14,921 nucleotides of DNA from Candidatus Luteimonas excrementigallinarum (GTDB lineage Bacteria > Pseudomonadota > Gammaproteobacteria > Xanthomonadales > Xanthomonadaceae): assembly GCA_019115725.1 (NCBI GenBank), contig DXCY01000292.1, positions 1 through 14,921 of the forward strand, in the 5' to 3' direction. The notes under the pieces were generated by a model. The model made no database searches. It saw only the letters and a list, made by a program, of their open reading frames with translations, and was not told the origin of the DNA. Numbering within the stretch: the stretch's first letter is position 1; every line of letters starts with the position of its first letter. Positions 1-6,142 of this stretch are shown in pieces. The position numbers and the translations under genes were made by a program.

Positions 1-980
1 TCCTTATACCCCTGGGTCACGGTGGCAACATCGCCCAGCCGCACCGGACGACCATCGGCAACGGCCCGGCTGCCCGCCGCCGCCGCGCTCTGGGCCGACA
101 TGGCCGCGGCCATCACCGAGGCATCGCCCGAGGCTGCCGCGATGCGCGCCACTTCTTCCGCGCCACCGCCGCCGGCACTGGCGGACTGGGTGGCTACCAG
201 CATGTTGCGGATGTCATCGACGCTGGCGAACTGGTTCACCGTGCGCACCAGATAGCGCTGGTTGCCCTGCTCCAGCCGGCCGCCGGACAGGTTGATGTTC
301 TCCTGCTGCAGGCGCTGGATCACGTTGTCGATCGGCAGTCCGATGCGCACCATCTGCTGCGTATCCAGGTCCACCTGGATCTCGTCTTCCAGCCCGCCGC
401 CAACGCGCACGGCCGCCACGCCGGGCACCGATTCCAGGCGCCGCTTGAGGTCATCGTCGGCATAGCGGCGCAGCGCGTTGAGCTGGCCGATCTCATTGCC
501 CTCCCCCGCGGCGGACAGCGCCACCCGCAGGATCGGCTCGGTGGAAGGATTGAAACGCAGCAGCACGGGGGGCTGGACTTCGAACGGCAGTTGCAGCGTT
601 TCCAGCTTGTCGCGCACCTCCAGGCTGGCCTGGTCCATGTCGGTGCCCCAGGCGAACTCCAGCACCACGTCGCTCTGTCCCGTGCGCGACACGGATTTCA
701 GTTTGCGCAGTCCCTTGACCACGCCCAGCGCTTCTTCCACCGGCTCGCTGATGAGGGTTTCCACCTCCATCGGCGCTGCACCGGTGTATTCGGTACGCAC
801 CGTGAGCGTGGGGTAGCTGAGGTCGGGCAGCAGATTGACCCGCAGGTTGCCCAGCGCGATCAGGCCGAACAGCAGGAAAGTGATGGTCACCATGGCCACG
901 GTGACCCGGCGCCGGGTGGCAAACTCCACGACGCCGCCTTGTTTGTCCAATTCGGGCTTGTCCAGCTCGCTGCCGCTCAT
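1..980 (-). CDS. RND efflux transporter permease subunit, N-terminal part (cut by window edge)
   Basis: The first 326 residues of an inner-membrane RND pump (AcrB/MexB superfamily), which exports substrates using the proton gradient together with a periplasmic adaptor and an outer-membrane channel. The N-terminus is cytoplasmic, then TM1 lies at about residues 26-44 (VTVAMVTITFLLFGLIALG). Next comes the family signature NLLPDLSYPTLTVRTEYTGA and the following EVETLISEPVEEAL, and then the first porter subdomains. The ATG at 980 overlaps the stop of the upstream adaptor gene (ATGA), so the start is well supported and the genes are translationally coupled. Oddity: residues about 266-308 are almost all Ala, Gly and Ser, just before the conserved GRPVRLGDVATV stretch; related pumps usually have only a few residues there. 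The rest of the protein (about 700 residues expected) and any outer-membrane factor lie outside the window. Substrate cannot be predicted; the sequence looks more like the drug/hydrophobe branch than the heavy-metal branch. Confidence 0.93.
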   Translation of the reverse strand, partial: MSGSELDKPELDKQGGVVEFATRRRVTVAMVTITFLLFGLIALGNLRVNLLPDLSYPTLTVRTEYTGAAPMEVETLISEPVEEALGVVKGLRKLKSVSRTGQSDVVLEFAWGTDMDQASLEVRDKLETLQLPFEVQPPVLLRFNPSTEPILRVALSAAGEGNEIGQLNALRRYADDDLKRRLESVPGVAAVRVGGGLEDEIQVDLDTQQMVRIGLPIDNVIQRLQQENINLSGGRLEQGNQRYLVRTVNQFASVDDIRNMLVATQSASAGGGGAEEVARIAAASGDASVMAAAMSAQSAAAAGSRAVADGRPVRLGDVATVTQGYK

Positions 981-2089
981 TGGTCGCTTCCGTCTGCCTG
1001 CTGCGCGGCTTCATCCGCGGCCACCGGTGCGGGCGCGTCGACGCGATCGCCGATCACCTGGACAGTGCTGCCATCGCGCAGCGCAGCCTTGCCCGCGGTC
1101 ACCACGCGATCACCTTCCGACAGGCCGCCGATGATCTCCACGAACCCCCCATCCACATGCCCGATCTCCACCGGCGTGCGGATGGCCTGGCCATCACGGA
1201 CCAGGTAGACCATCGGCTCGCCTTCGTCATCCAGCAGGGCCAGGCGGGAGATCGTCAGCACGTCGGCGCGCTGGTCGTGATCGATCCGGAAGCGGCCGAA
1301 CATGCCCGGCTGCAGCAGCTCGTTGCCTTCGAACACGCTGATTACCCGGAACGTACCGCTGCCCGCATCCACCACCGGAGCCACCCGGTCCACGCGGCCT
1401 TCGAACATCTGACCGGGCAGCGCATCCACCTGCATCTGCACCGGCTGGCCGGCCTTGAGGCTGGCCAGCTCACGCTCGGGCACGTTGAGCGTGGCCTCCA
1501 GACGCGAGTTGTCCACGATCCGCATGATCGGGGTGTTGATCTGCACGAAGTTGCCGGTCTTGATCGAGCGCGAGGCGATGACGCCGGAGATCGGCGCGGT
1601 CACCGTGGTGTAGGACAGTTCCAGTCGCGCGAGGTTGTAGGAGGCGCGCGCATTCTCCAGGTCATAGCGCATCTGATCGTGCTCGCCGGCGCTGATCAGC
1701 TGCTGCGCGGCCAGCTGTTCGGCGCGCCGGTAGTTGCTTTCCAGCTTGCGCATCTGCGCCTCGATCTGGGCCACGGCCAGGCGTGCACGGTCCGGGTCCA
1801 GGCGTACCAGCGCCTGTCCGGCTTCCACCCGCTGCCCCTCTTCCACCAGCACCTGCAGGGCCACCCCGGAGGTCTTGGCCACTACCTGGGATTCCGACAG
1901 CGGTTCCAGCGACGCGGTGCCGGTATAGCTGGCAGCGATGGTGCGCGGCGCAGCGGCCACCACTTCCACCGGAACCGCCGGTGCCTGCTCGCTGTCCGCC
2001 GCCTGGGCGTCACCCTGCGGACGACTGCAAGCGGCCAGCACCGTCAGCGCGGCGATCAGCAACAGCGCCCTGGGGCGCCGGCCACTCAT
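977..2089 (-). CDS. RND efflux periplasmic adaptor subunit (HlyD/MFP family lipoprotein)
   Basis: A 370-residue membrane-fusion protein that links the inner-membrane pump to an outer-membrane channel. From the chosen start it has a lipoprotein signal: a basic n-region, a hydrophobic stretch and the lipobox LAAC with Cys21. Then come a first half-lipoyl domain (about 69-100, ending GQALVRLDPDRARL), an alpha-helical hairpin rich in coiled-coil sequence (about 100-158), the second half-lipoyl (about 160-195, TVTAPISGVIASRSIKTGNF) and the beta-barrel and membrane-proximal regions. The reading frame is open to 2179, but that upstream start would precede the AT-rich promoter-like patch near 2137-2142 and would put about 30 non-signal residues before the lipobox. 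The ATG at 2089 is therefore preferred; an ATG at 2107 is possible. Neither has a strong Shine-Dalgarno. It is the first gene of a two-gene operon with the pump. No local regulator gene is visible. Confidence 0.93.
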   Translation of the reverse strand: MSGRRPRALLLIAALTVLAACSRPQGDAQAADSEQAPAVPVEVVAAAPRTIAASYTGTASLEPLSESQVVAKTSGVALQVLVEEGQRVEAGQALVRLDPDRARLAVAQIEAQMRKLESNYRRAEQLAAQQLISAGEHDQMRYDLENARASYNLARLELSYTTVTAPISGVIASRSIKTGNFVQINTPIMRIVDNSRLEATLNVPERELASLKAGQPVQMQVDALPGQMFEGRVDRVAPVVDAGSGTFRVISVFEGNELLQPGMFGRFRIDHDQRADVLTISRLALLDDEGEPMVYLVRDGQAIRTPVEIGHVDGGFVEIIGGLSEGDRVVTAGKAALRDGSTVQVIGDRVDAPAPVAADEAAQQADGSDQ

Positions 2090-2136
2090 GAAAGAACCTG
2101 CAAGCATGGGGACGACTCTGTTTGGTGTTGTAGTTA

Positions 2137-2142
2137 TGTATA
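2137..2142 (-). promoter_or_regulatory. Candidate -10 element for the efflux operon (TATACA)
   Basis: On the minus strand TATACA sits in a short AT-rich patch (2130-2145) within GC-rich DNA, about 48 bp upstream of the preferred adaptor start. A transcription start near 2129 would leave a 40-nt leader. No convincing -35 box is present at 17 bp, so an activator or an unusual promoter is possible. It is only a sequence match. Confidence 0.3.
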
Positions 2143-2208
2143 TCACCGGACCGGTGGGCGCACCAGCGCCAAAGGTCATGGTGATCCAGGCAGCGCATGC
2201 GGATATAC

Positions 2209-2238
2209 GGAAAACACCGCGCCGGCAGGCGCTTTTCC
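2209..2238 (+). terminator. Terminator-like hairpin with T4 in the divergent spacer
   Basis: A stem GCGCC (2219-2223), loop GGCA and GGCGC (2228-2232) is followed directly by TTTT. Flanking GGAAAA (2209-2214) and TTTTCC (2233-2238) can extend the helix with a four-base bulge. It resembles an intrinsic terminator read rightward, yet no gene precedes it on the plus strand. It could end a small RNA, or act as a leader hairpin or protein-binding site for either divergent operon. The rest of the 289-bp spacer (2090-2378) holds only promoter-like patches, including a TATACT at 2280-2285 that might serve the cytochrome genes. Confidence 0.35.
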
Positions 2239-2378
2239 CTCGTCCCCCCGGCGGCTGGGGCAGCGATTGTACGGCAGGCTATACTGCGGAAATGGTGCGC
2301 CCGGGGGAGATGATTTCGGCAGCGCCCATACGGCAGTCAGTCACGCTATATCCAGCCAACAAAAACGCGGGAAAACAC

Positions 2379-2726
2379 ATGATGCGACCGCTGCACCTTG
2401 CCGCTTGCCTTGCACTCGCCGCGCTGCCTTTTTCAGCGCTTACCCAGGAACAGGACGCCACCCGGACGACCGAGGGCTCGGTCGAGGAAGGCCGCATGCT
2501 CGGTTACACCTGCATGGGCTGTCACGGGATTCCGGAATACCGGAACGCCTATCCCGCCTACCGGGTTCCCAAGATCGGTGGCCAGTCCCGGGAGTACCTC
2601 ACCAACGCGCTGACCGAGTACCAGCGTGGGACCCGGCGTCACCCGACGATGGAGGCCCAGGCCAAGAGCTTTTCCGAGCAGGACATCGCCGACCTGGCCG
2701 CCTTCCTGTCCAGTGTGAACAAGTGA
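2379..2726 (+). CDS. Monoheme cytochrome c, class I, periplasmic
   Basis: A 115-residue electron carrier with an N-terminal Sec signal peptide (hydrophobic core about residues 7-20). The heme-attachment motif CMGCH is at 45-49, with His49 as proximal ligand. The conserved PKIGGQ lies at 64-69, and the likely axial ligand is Met91 in HPTMEAQAK. The terminal helix ADLAAFLSSV is typical of cytochrome c553/c4-like domains. The start is one of two adjacent ATGs (2379 and 2382) preceded by a GCGGGA that can serve as ribosome site. It is followed 8 bp later by a second, homologous cytochrome gene and is surely co-transcribed with it. The two resemble the halves of a diheme cytochrome c4. The redox partner (terminal oxidase or another periplasmic reductase) cannot be named from this window. 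Confidence 0.92.
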   Translation: MMRPLHLAACLALAALPFSALTQEQDATRTTEGSVEEGRMLGYTCMGCHGIPEYRNAYPAYRVPKIGGQSREYLTNALTEYQRGTRRHPTMEAQAKSFSEQDIADLAAFLSSVNK

Positions 2727-2734
2727 GGGCCGCC

Positions 2735-3139
2735 ATGACCACATCCAGAAGCCTGCTGTTTGTCTCCGTCCTCGCCGCCGCTACGGCGCTGATGGCCTGT
2801 GCGCCTGCAGACGGGGAAAGCTCCTCGGCGGGGCTGCCCAAGGGGCGCGTTGATGCCGGGGCGCTGCAGTCCAGTGTCAAGGGCGAAGCCACCGGCCAGT
2901 CCTGCGTGGATTGCCATGGCGCCGACGGCAACCAGCCGCTCGACCCGACCTATCCGAAGATCGGCGGCCAGTATGAGGACTACCTCGGCCACGCCCTGCA
3001 GCAGTACCGCAGCGGACAGCGCGACCATTTGCTCATGTCCAACCAGGCCCAGGGCCTGACCGATCAGCAGATTGCGGACCTGGCGGCGTTCTTCGCCTCG
3101 CAGCCTTCGCAGCTGAGTGATCTGAGCGGCGTGTACTGA
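2735..3139 (+). CDS. Monoheme cytochrome c lipoprotein
   Basis: A 134-residue c-type cytochrome. The N-terminus ends in the lipobox LMAC with Cys22, so it is predicted to be membrane-anchored, unlike its neighbour. Heme binding is by CVDCH at 57-61, and the likely axial ligand is Met101 in HLLMSNQAQ. PKIGGQYEDYL and the C-terminal QQIADLAAFFASQ match the first cytochrome position for position, so the pair probably arose by duplication. The ATG at 2735 has GAGGG overlapping the upstream stop codon at a good distance. The open frame continues far upstream through the first cytochrome and the efflux genes in a non-coding phase; that extension is not real. It converges on the membrane protein gene at 3173, with a hairpin between them. 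Confidence 0.92.
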   Translation: MTTSRSLLFVSVLAAATALMACAPADGESSSAGLPKGRVDAGALQSSVKGEATGQSCVDCHGADGNQPLDPTYPKIGGQYEDYLGHALQQYRSGQRDHLLMSNQAQGLTDQQIADLAAFFASQPSQLSDLSGVY

Positions 3140-3144
3140 TCTCC

Positions 3145-3167
3145 CGGCCGGTCCAGCGGGCCGGCCG
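3145..3167. terminator. Hairpin between convergent genes (probable bidirectional terminator)
   Basis: CGGCCGGTCC (3145-3154), loop AGC, and GGGCCGGCCG (3158-3167) form a 10-bp stem with one G-U pair, filling the 33-bp gap between two convergent genes. No T-tract follows on either strand, so it is not a textbook intrinsic terminator; it may protect 3' ends or act with Rho. Confidence 0.5.
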
Positions 3168-3172
3168 AATGA

Positions 3173-4777
3173 TCAATCCCACACGTCGTCGCTCAGGCCT
3201 TCCTGGTCTTCGTGCAGTTCGGGACGGAACGGAATGTCGGGCGGCGGCCGGGCTGAGGCCGGGTTGTCCTGCAGGTTGGGATCGACGATGCCGCAGCCAC
3301 CGGCAACCGCCAGAGTGACGATGTCGCAGCGGATGGATTTGTTCGTGCCCGGGATCGGGATCAGCACCGTACGCACGCTGCGCCGTACCCATTCCTGCAG
3401 CAGGCTTTCGCTGGGCACCCAGAACCGGTCAAAGCTGGTGGGTTCGTAATCGGTGGGCGGGCGTTTGAGCCAGGTGCCCATGCGGTCGATCTTTTCGTAA
3501 TCCTCGGTGATCGTGCCCGGCGGCAGGCCACCGCCGACCCGGCCTTCTCCCGGCAGGCGCACGCTACCGTCGGGGTTGAACAGGCTGGAAGTTCCTTCCT
3601 GCCCGCCCGCCTGATCGCGGCTGGAATCACCCCAGTCATCGTCACGCACCGGGCTCGACCAACCGCCGTCGCGGACCTCCGGCGCCGGTCCCCGCCCTGC
3701 GTCCGGCTGCTGTTCTTCGGCGGCGGCCACGGCGGTGGTTCCGCTGTCATCGGGTTCCGCAGCAGCTTCCCCGCTGTCGGCCTCAGCTTCCCTGGCCGGC
3801 GGCATCGGCACGTCACGGATCCGGGCCGATTGAACGGGTGCTTCCGATGCCGGCACTTCAATCTGCGGGGCCTCGATTTCCGGGCGTGGCAACGCCTGTG
3901 GCGCGGGTGCCAGCACCACTTCGCGCTCGCGGATCTGGATCTCGGGCTGGGCCAGCTCGCGGGGCGCCGGCTGCTCGGGTGCGATCACCGGGGCCACCAG
4001 ATCCCGGGTCTGTGCAAGCTCGATCTCCCGGCTGCGCGGCGCAATTTCCACGGCACGCAGTGCCGGCGCCTCGATCTCCACTGGAGGAATCGGCGGCACC
4101 TGGAACGCGCCTTCCGGCACGTCTGTCTCGGTCACGACCAGGGGCTGGTCCGCCGGTGCAGGAAGCGGTTCTGCCACCGTCGCCTCGGGTTCGGGCTCGC
4201 TTTGCTGGGCGCTGGCAGGTGCCGGCTCTGGTGGAACAACCGGCGATGGCTGCGATGCAACGGGCGTTTCCGGTTGCGGCTCGGGCTCAGGCTCGGGTTC
4301 AACCGTGGCGTGCGGGGTATCGGCACCGCCGCCCTCCTCTTCCGGCGTGCCGGTGCCGATGAACTCCACTTCGATCACGTGCTCGCCGCGCTGTGTATCC
4401 GGGTCCGGCGCCAGCGCGAACCGCGCGTGCATCAGCCACGACAGGGCCAATATCAGCGCGAAATGCAGAAGGAACGACAGCGTGCCCGACGACAGGCGCA
4501 GGCCGCGTTCATCGCGTCGCGGCGGCTCCCAGCCCCGCAACACGACCGCCGTGAACCGCCACCACTTGCCCGTCTCCACTCGCGGAGACAGTCCGCTTGT
4601 GGAAACGAGGGAGACAAGTTCCTGCGCCCTGCGCGAGTCGGGGGCGCCGATGCGCCCGGCGGAGCCTTCCAGCCAAGCCTGCCATACAGCGGGCAGCCCT
4701 TCGCTACGCTGCTGCGGGCGAATGGAGCGGAGCTGCCGCTTCCGCAGGGCCTCGATGAATTCCGCCGGGGTCAACAC
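3173..4777 (-). CDS. Transmembrane repetitive protein of unknown function (Pro/Glu-rich, TonB-like architecture)
   Basis: About 534 residues if translation starts at the GTG at 4777 (VLTPAEFIEALRKRQ). The frame is open to another GTG at 4849, but that would overlap nfuA by 59 bp. Visible parts: a basic cytoplasmic N-terminal region (about 1-94), one membrane segment (about 95-116, TLSFLLHFALILALSWLM), and the short strand EHVIEVEFIGTG. Then comes a long periplasmic stretch dominated by Pro, Glu and Ala (EPEPEPEPQPE; repeated EIEAP-like units). A folded C-terminal region of about 100 residues contains RPPTDYEPTSFDRFWVP and a Cys pair in RCDIVTLAVAGGCG. The topology resembles TonB-type energy transducers, but the C-terminus does not look like a TonB domain. 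From memory, Xanthomonad genomes carry such a protein under this name; no function is known to me. It follows nfuA by 13 bp and is probably co-transcribed. Confidence 0.82.
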   Translation of the reverse strand: MLTPAEFIEALRKRQLRSIRPQQRSEGLPAVWQAWLEGSAGRIGAPDSRRAQELVSLVSTSGLSPRVETGKWWRFTAVVLRGWEPPRRDERGLRLSSGTLSFLLHFALILALSWLMHARFALAPDPDTQRGEHVIEVEFIGTGTPEEEGGGADTPHATVEPEPEPEPQPETPVASQPSPVVPPEPAPASAQQSEPEPEATVAEPLPAPADQPLVVTETDVPEGAFQVPPIPPVEIEAPALRAVEIAPRSREIELAQTRDLVAPVIAPEQPAPRELAQPEIQIREREVVLAPAPQALPRPEIEAPQIEVPASEAPVQSARIRDVPMPPAREAEADSGEAAAEPDDSGTTAVAAAEEQQPDAGRGPAPEVRDGGWSSPVRDDDWGDSSRDQAGGQEGTSSLFNPDGSVRLPGEGRVGGGLPPGTITEDYEKIDRMGTWLKRPPTDYEPTSFDRFWVPSESLLQEWVRRSVRTVLIPIPGTNKSIRCDIVTLAVAGGCGIVDPNLQDNPASARPPPDIPFRPELHEDQEGLSDDVWD

Positions 4778-4790
4778 CCGCGGTGCCCGC

Positions 4791-5384
4791 TCAGCCCGAA
4801 CTGCGCTTGATGTAAGGCGCCGTACCGGTGTCGTGATCAGTGGCGTCACGCACCGCGGTCACCCCGGGCACCTTCTGCATCAGGGTCTTTTCGATGCCCT
4901 GCTTCAGGGTCACGTCGGCCATGCCGCAGCCGTGGCAGCCGCCACCGAAGCGCAGCACTACCACGCCCTCGGCAGTGACTTCTTCCAGCGATACGTTGCC
5001 GCCATGGCTGGCGAGCTGCGGGTTGATCTCGTGCTCGATCAGCCAGCGCACGCGCTCCACCAGTGAGGCGCCGGCACCGGGGGCTTCGCCCTTGATCTTG
5101 GGCGCGCGGATCTGCAGCTGGCCGCCGGTGCCCTGGACGGTGAAGTCGATATCCGCACCGTCGAGGAATTTGACGCTGGCGGCATCGAGCCACAGGGTGA
5201 AGCCTTCGCAGTCCACAGCCCACTCATCGCCCTGGAGGTCGGCGGGTTCGGCGAACTCCAGACGGACATCGGCTTTGGCGGTGCCGGGATAGACGGCCGC
5301 AAGGCGTACGCCGAGGCCGGGCAGGTCCTCGCGTTCGATCAGCTTGCGGAAGTGGGTTTGGGCGGTCTCTGAGATCTGGATCAT
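4791..5384 (-). CDS. nfuA: NfuA iron-sulfur cluster carrier protein
   Basis: A 197-residue protein, matching the usual 190-200 of NfuA. The N-terminal part (about 1-95) is a degenerate A-type carrier domain that lacks the three-Cys pattern. The C-terminal Nfu domain (about 105-180) carries the cluster-binding CxxC as GGGCHGCGMADVTLKQG, with Cys150 and Cys153. It ends with KVPGVTAVRDATDHDTG, as in the family. NfuA binds a 4Fe-4S cluster at a dimer interface and delivers it to apo-proteins, notably under oxidative stress or iron shortage. The start ATG at 5384 aligns with the E. coli protein. There is no ribosome-binding sequence before it; instead a -10-like TAGAAT lies 6 nt upstream, suggesting a leaderless mRNA. 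It is the first gene of a probable two-gene unit with the membrane protein at 3173-4777. Confidence 0.96.
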   Translation of the reverse strand: MIQISETAQTHFRKLIEREDLPGLGVRLAAVYPGTAKADVRLEFAEPADLQGDEWAVDCEGFTLWLDAASVKFLDGADIDFTVQGTGGQLQIRAPKIKGEAPGAGASLVERVRWLIEHEINPQLASHGGNVSLEEVTAEGVVVLRFGGGCHGCGMADVTLKQGIEKTLMQKVPGVTAVRDATDHDTGTAPYIKRSSG

Positions 5385-5390
5385 GCGGGT

Positions 5391-5396
5391 ATTCTA
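5391..5396 (-). promoter_or_regulatory. Candidate -10 box giving a leaderless nfuA transcript
   Basis: TAGAAT (5 of 6 to TATAAT) on the minus strand ends 6 nt before the nfuA ATG, so transcription would begin at or next to the A of the start codon. TTTACA lies upstream but only 14 nt away, too close for a standard -35 box. Absence of a Shine-Dalgarno before nfuA fits. Confidence 0.4.
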
Positions 5397-5468
5397 TCCG
5401 GCCTGCTCCCTGTAAACCGAACAGCAGTCGACCGGGAGTGTCCGCTACGCAGTCCAGGAGCCAGTGCC

Positions 5469-5810
5469 ATGTCAGATTCCTCTTCCCTCGCCCAGGCCGA
5501 TTGCGTGCCCCGCAGCGGGCCGGAACACCGTCTCGACGATGCCAGGGTGCGCGATCTGATGGGTCAGCTGCCGGGTTGGGAGCTGGCGGAACAGGGGCAG
5601 GCGCTGGTGCGGACGTTCCGTTTCGAGGATTACTACCGGACGATGGCGTTCGTGAATGCGCTGGCGTTCATGGCGCATGGGCAGGACCACCATCCGGATC
5701 TGGGGGTGCATTACGACCGGTGTGTAGTGCGGTATTCGACGCACGATGTGGGGGGGCTGTCGGAGAACGACTTCATCTGTGCGGCCAGGGCGGATGCGCT
5801 GGCTGGGTGA
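5469..5810 (+). CDS. 4a-hydroxytetrahydrobiopterin dehydratase (pterin-4a-carbinolamine dehydratase)
   Basis: A 113-residue cytoplasmic protein of the PhhB/PCBD family, which dehydrates 4a-hydroxytetrahydropterin made by aromatic amino acid hydroxylases so that the cofactor can be recycled. The family core is visible: GWEL near 36-39, FRFEDYYRTMAFVNALAFMA, and the active-site segment HGQDHHPDLGVHYDRC with His74-His75-Pro76. It is followed by YSTHDVGGLSENDFICA with His92. The three histidines correspond to the catalytic set of the family. Length is typical (about 110). The ATG at 5469 is fixed by the strong ribosome site AGGAG 8 nt upstream. It stands alone, divergent from nfuA (84-bp gap) and convergent with rluC. 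A phenylalanine hydroxylase gene is expected elsewhere in the genome. Confidence 0.93.
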   Translation: MSDSSSLAQADCVPRSGPEHRLDDARVRDLMGQLPGWELAEQGQALVRTFRFEDYYRTMAFVNALAFMAHGQDHHPDLGVHYDRCVVRYSTHDVGGLSENDFICAARADALAG

Positions 5811-5929
5811 TGGAGCGCGGGTGACTCATGCGGGCAGGCGGAGAGACGGGACTCCTGGTGACGCTTGTGGGTGTGACGGGAGGTGGCGCAGTCCGGATAT
5901 TTCGCTGGAGCTGACGGGCCCCGCCGCGG

Positions 5930-6013
5930 CCGGAAGGCCTTTGCGCTTCATGTCCCCCGGCCTCCGCCTGCGGCGAAGGCCTCCTCCTTTACTTCCGCGC
6001 AAAGACCTTCCGG
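5930..6013. repeat. 84-bp imperfect palindrome with inner hairpin
   Basis: The arm CCGGAAGGCCTTTGCGC (5930-5946) pairs with GCGCAAAGACCTTCCGG (5997-6013) at 16 of 17 positions. The 50-nt interior forms a second hairpin (GGCCT at 5959-5963 with AGGCC at 5977-5981, enclosing CCGC/GCGG). AAGGCCT also occurs as a direct repeat at 5934 and 5976. It could be a dispersed intergenic repeat, a miniature element or a structured RNA 3' end; sequence alone does not decide. Confidence 0.5.
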
Positions 6014-6102
6014 TCACGACGGGGCTCGGCTCCGGATGGAATGGGGAACCCGGTTTTGTGGATTCCGTAGCCTGGCAAAGGAGTTGAGGCGCGCTTCCCG
6101 AC

Positions 6103-6126
6103 GTAGGTCGGCCCTACGCGGCCGAC
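6103..6126 (+). repeat. REP-like element: GTAG head plus 7-bp hairpin
   Basis: GTAG (6103-6106) is immediately followed by GTCGGCC (6107-6113), loop CTACGC and GGCCGAC (6120-6126). A conserved GTAG tetranucleotide in front of a small palindrome is the hallmark of the REP families of Stenotrophomonas and related bacteria, mobilised by RAYT transposases. CCGAC just upstream (6099-6103) can pair with the same GTCGG, giving an alternative hairpin. It lies 16 bp beyond the rluC stop, a typical REP position. No RAYT gene is present here. Confidence 0.55.
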
Positions 6127-6142
6127 ACCGGAAAACCCGATT

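Larger units (their letters stand above)
5811..6142. other. Gene-free spacer between convergent pterin dehydratase and rluC genes
   Basis: A 332-bp stretch with no credible gene: its short open frames lack ribosome sites and family resemblance. The first 119 bp show nothing notable. From 5930 it contains a long imperfect inverted repeat with an inner hairpin, and near 6103 a REP-like element; both are listed separately. It is long for a convergent junction in this compact region. Confidence 0.6.

Noticed and set aside
980..2734. Upstream part of a 719-codon plus-strand open frame that ends with the second cytochrome
   Set aside because: The part before 2735 lies antisense to the efflux adaptor and out of frame with the first cytochrome; only 2735-3139 shows signal peptide and heme motif.
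4811..4828. TGTAAG followed by a GC-rich stretch, considered as a GacA-binding (Gac) box
   Set aside because: The second half does not match CTTACA and it lies at the end of nfuA, not in a promoter.
5826..6017. A 63-codon minus-strand open frame in the spacer after the pterin dehydratase gene
   Set aside because: Arg/Gly/Pro-rich, no ribosome site, and it covers the palindromic repeat; more likely a product of the repeat than a gene.
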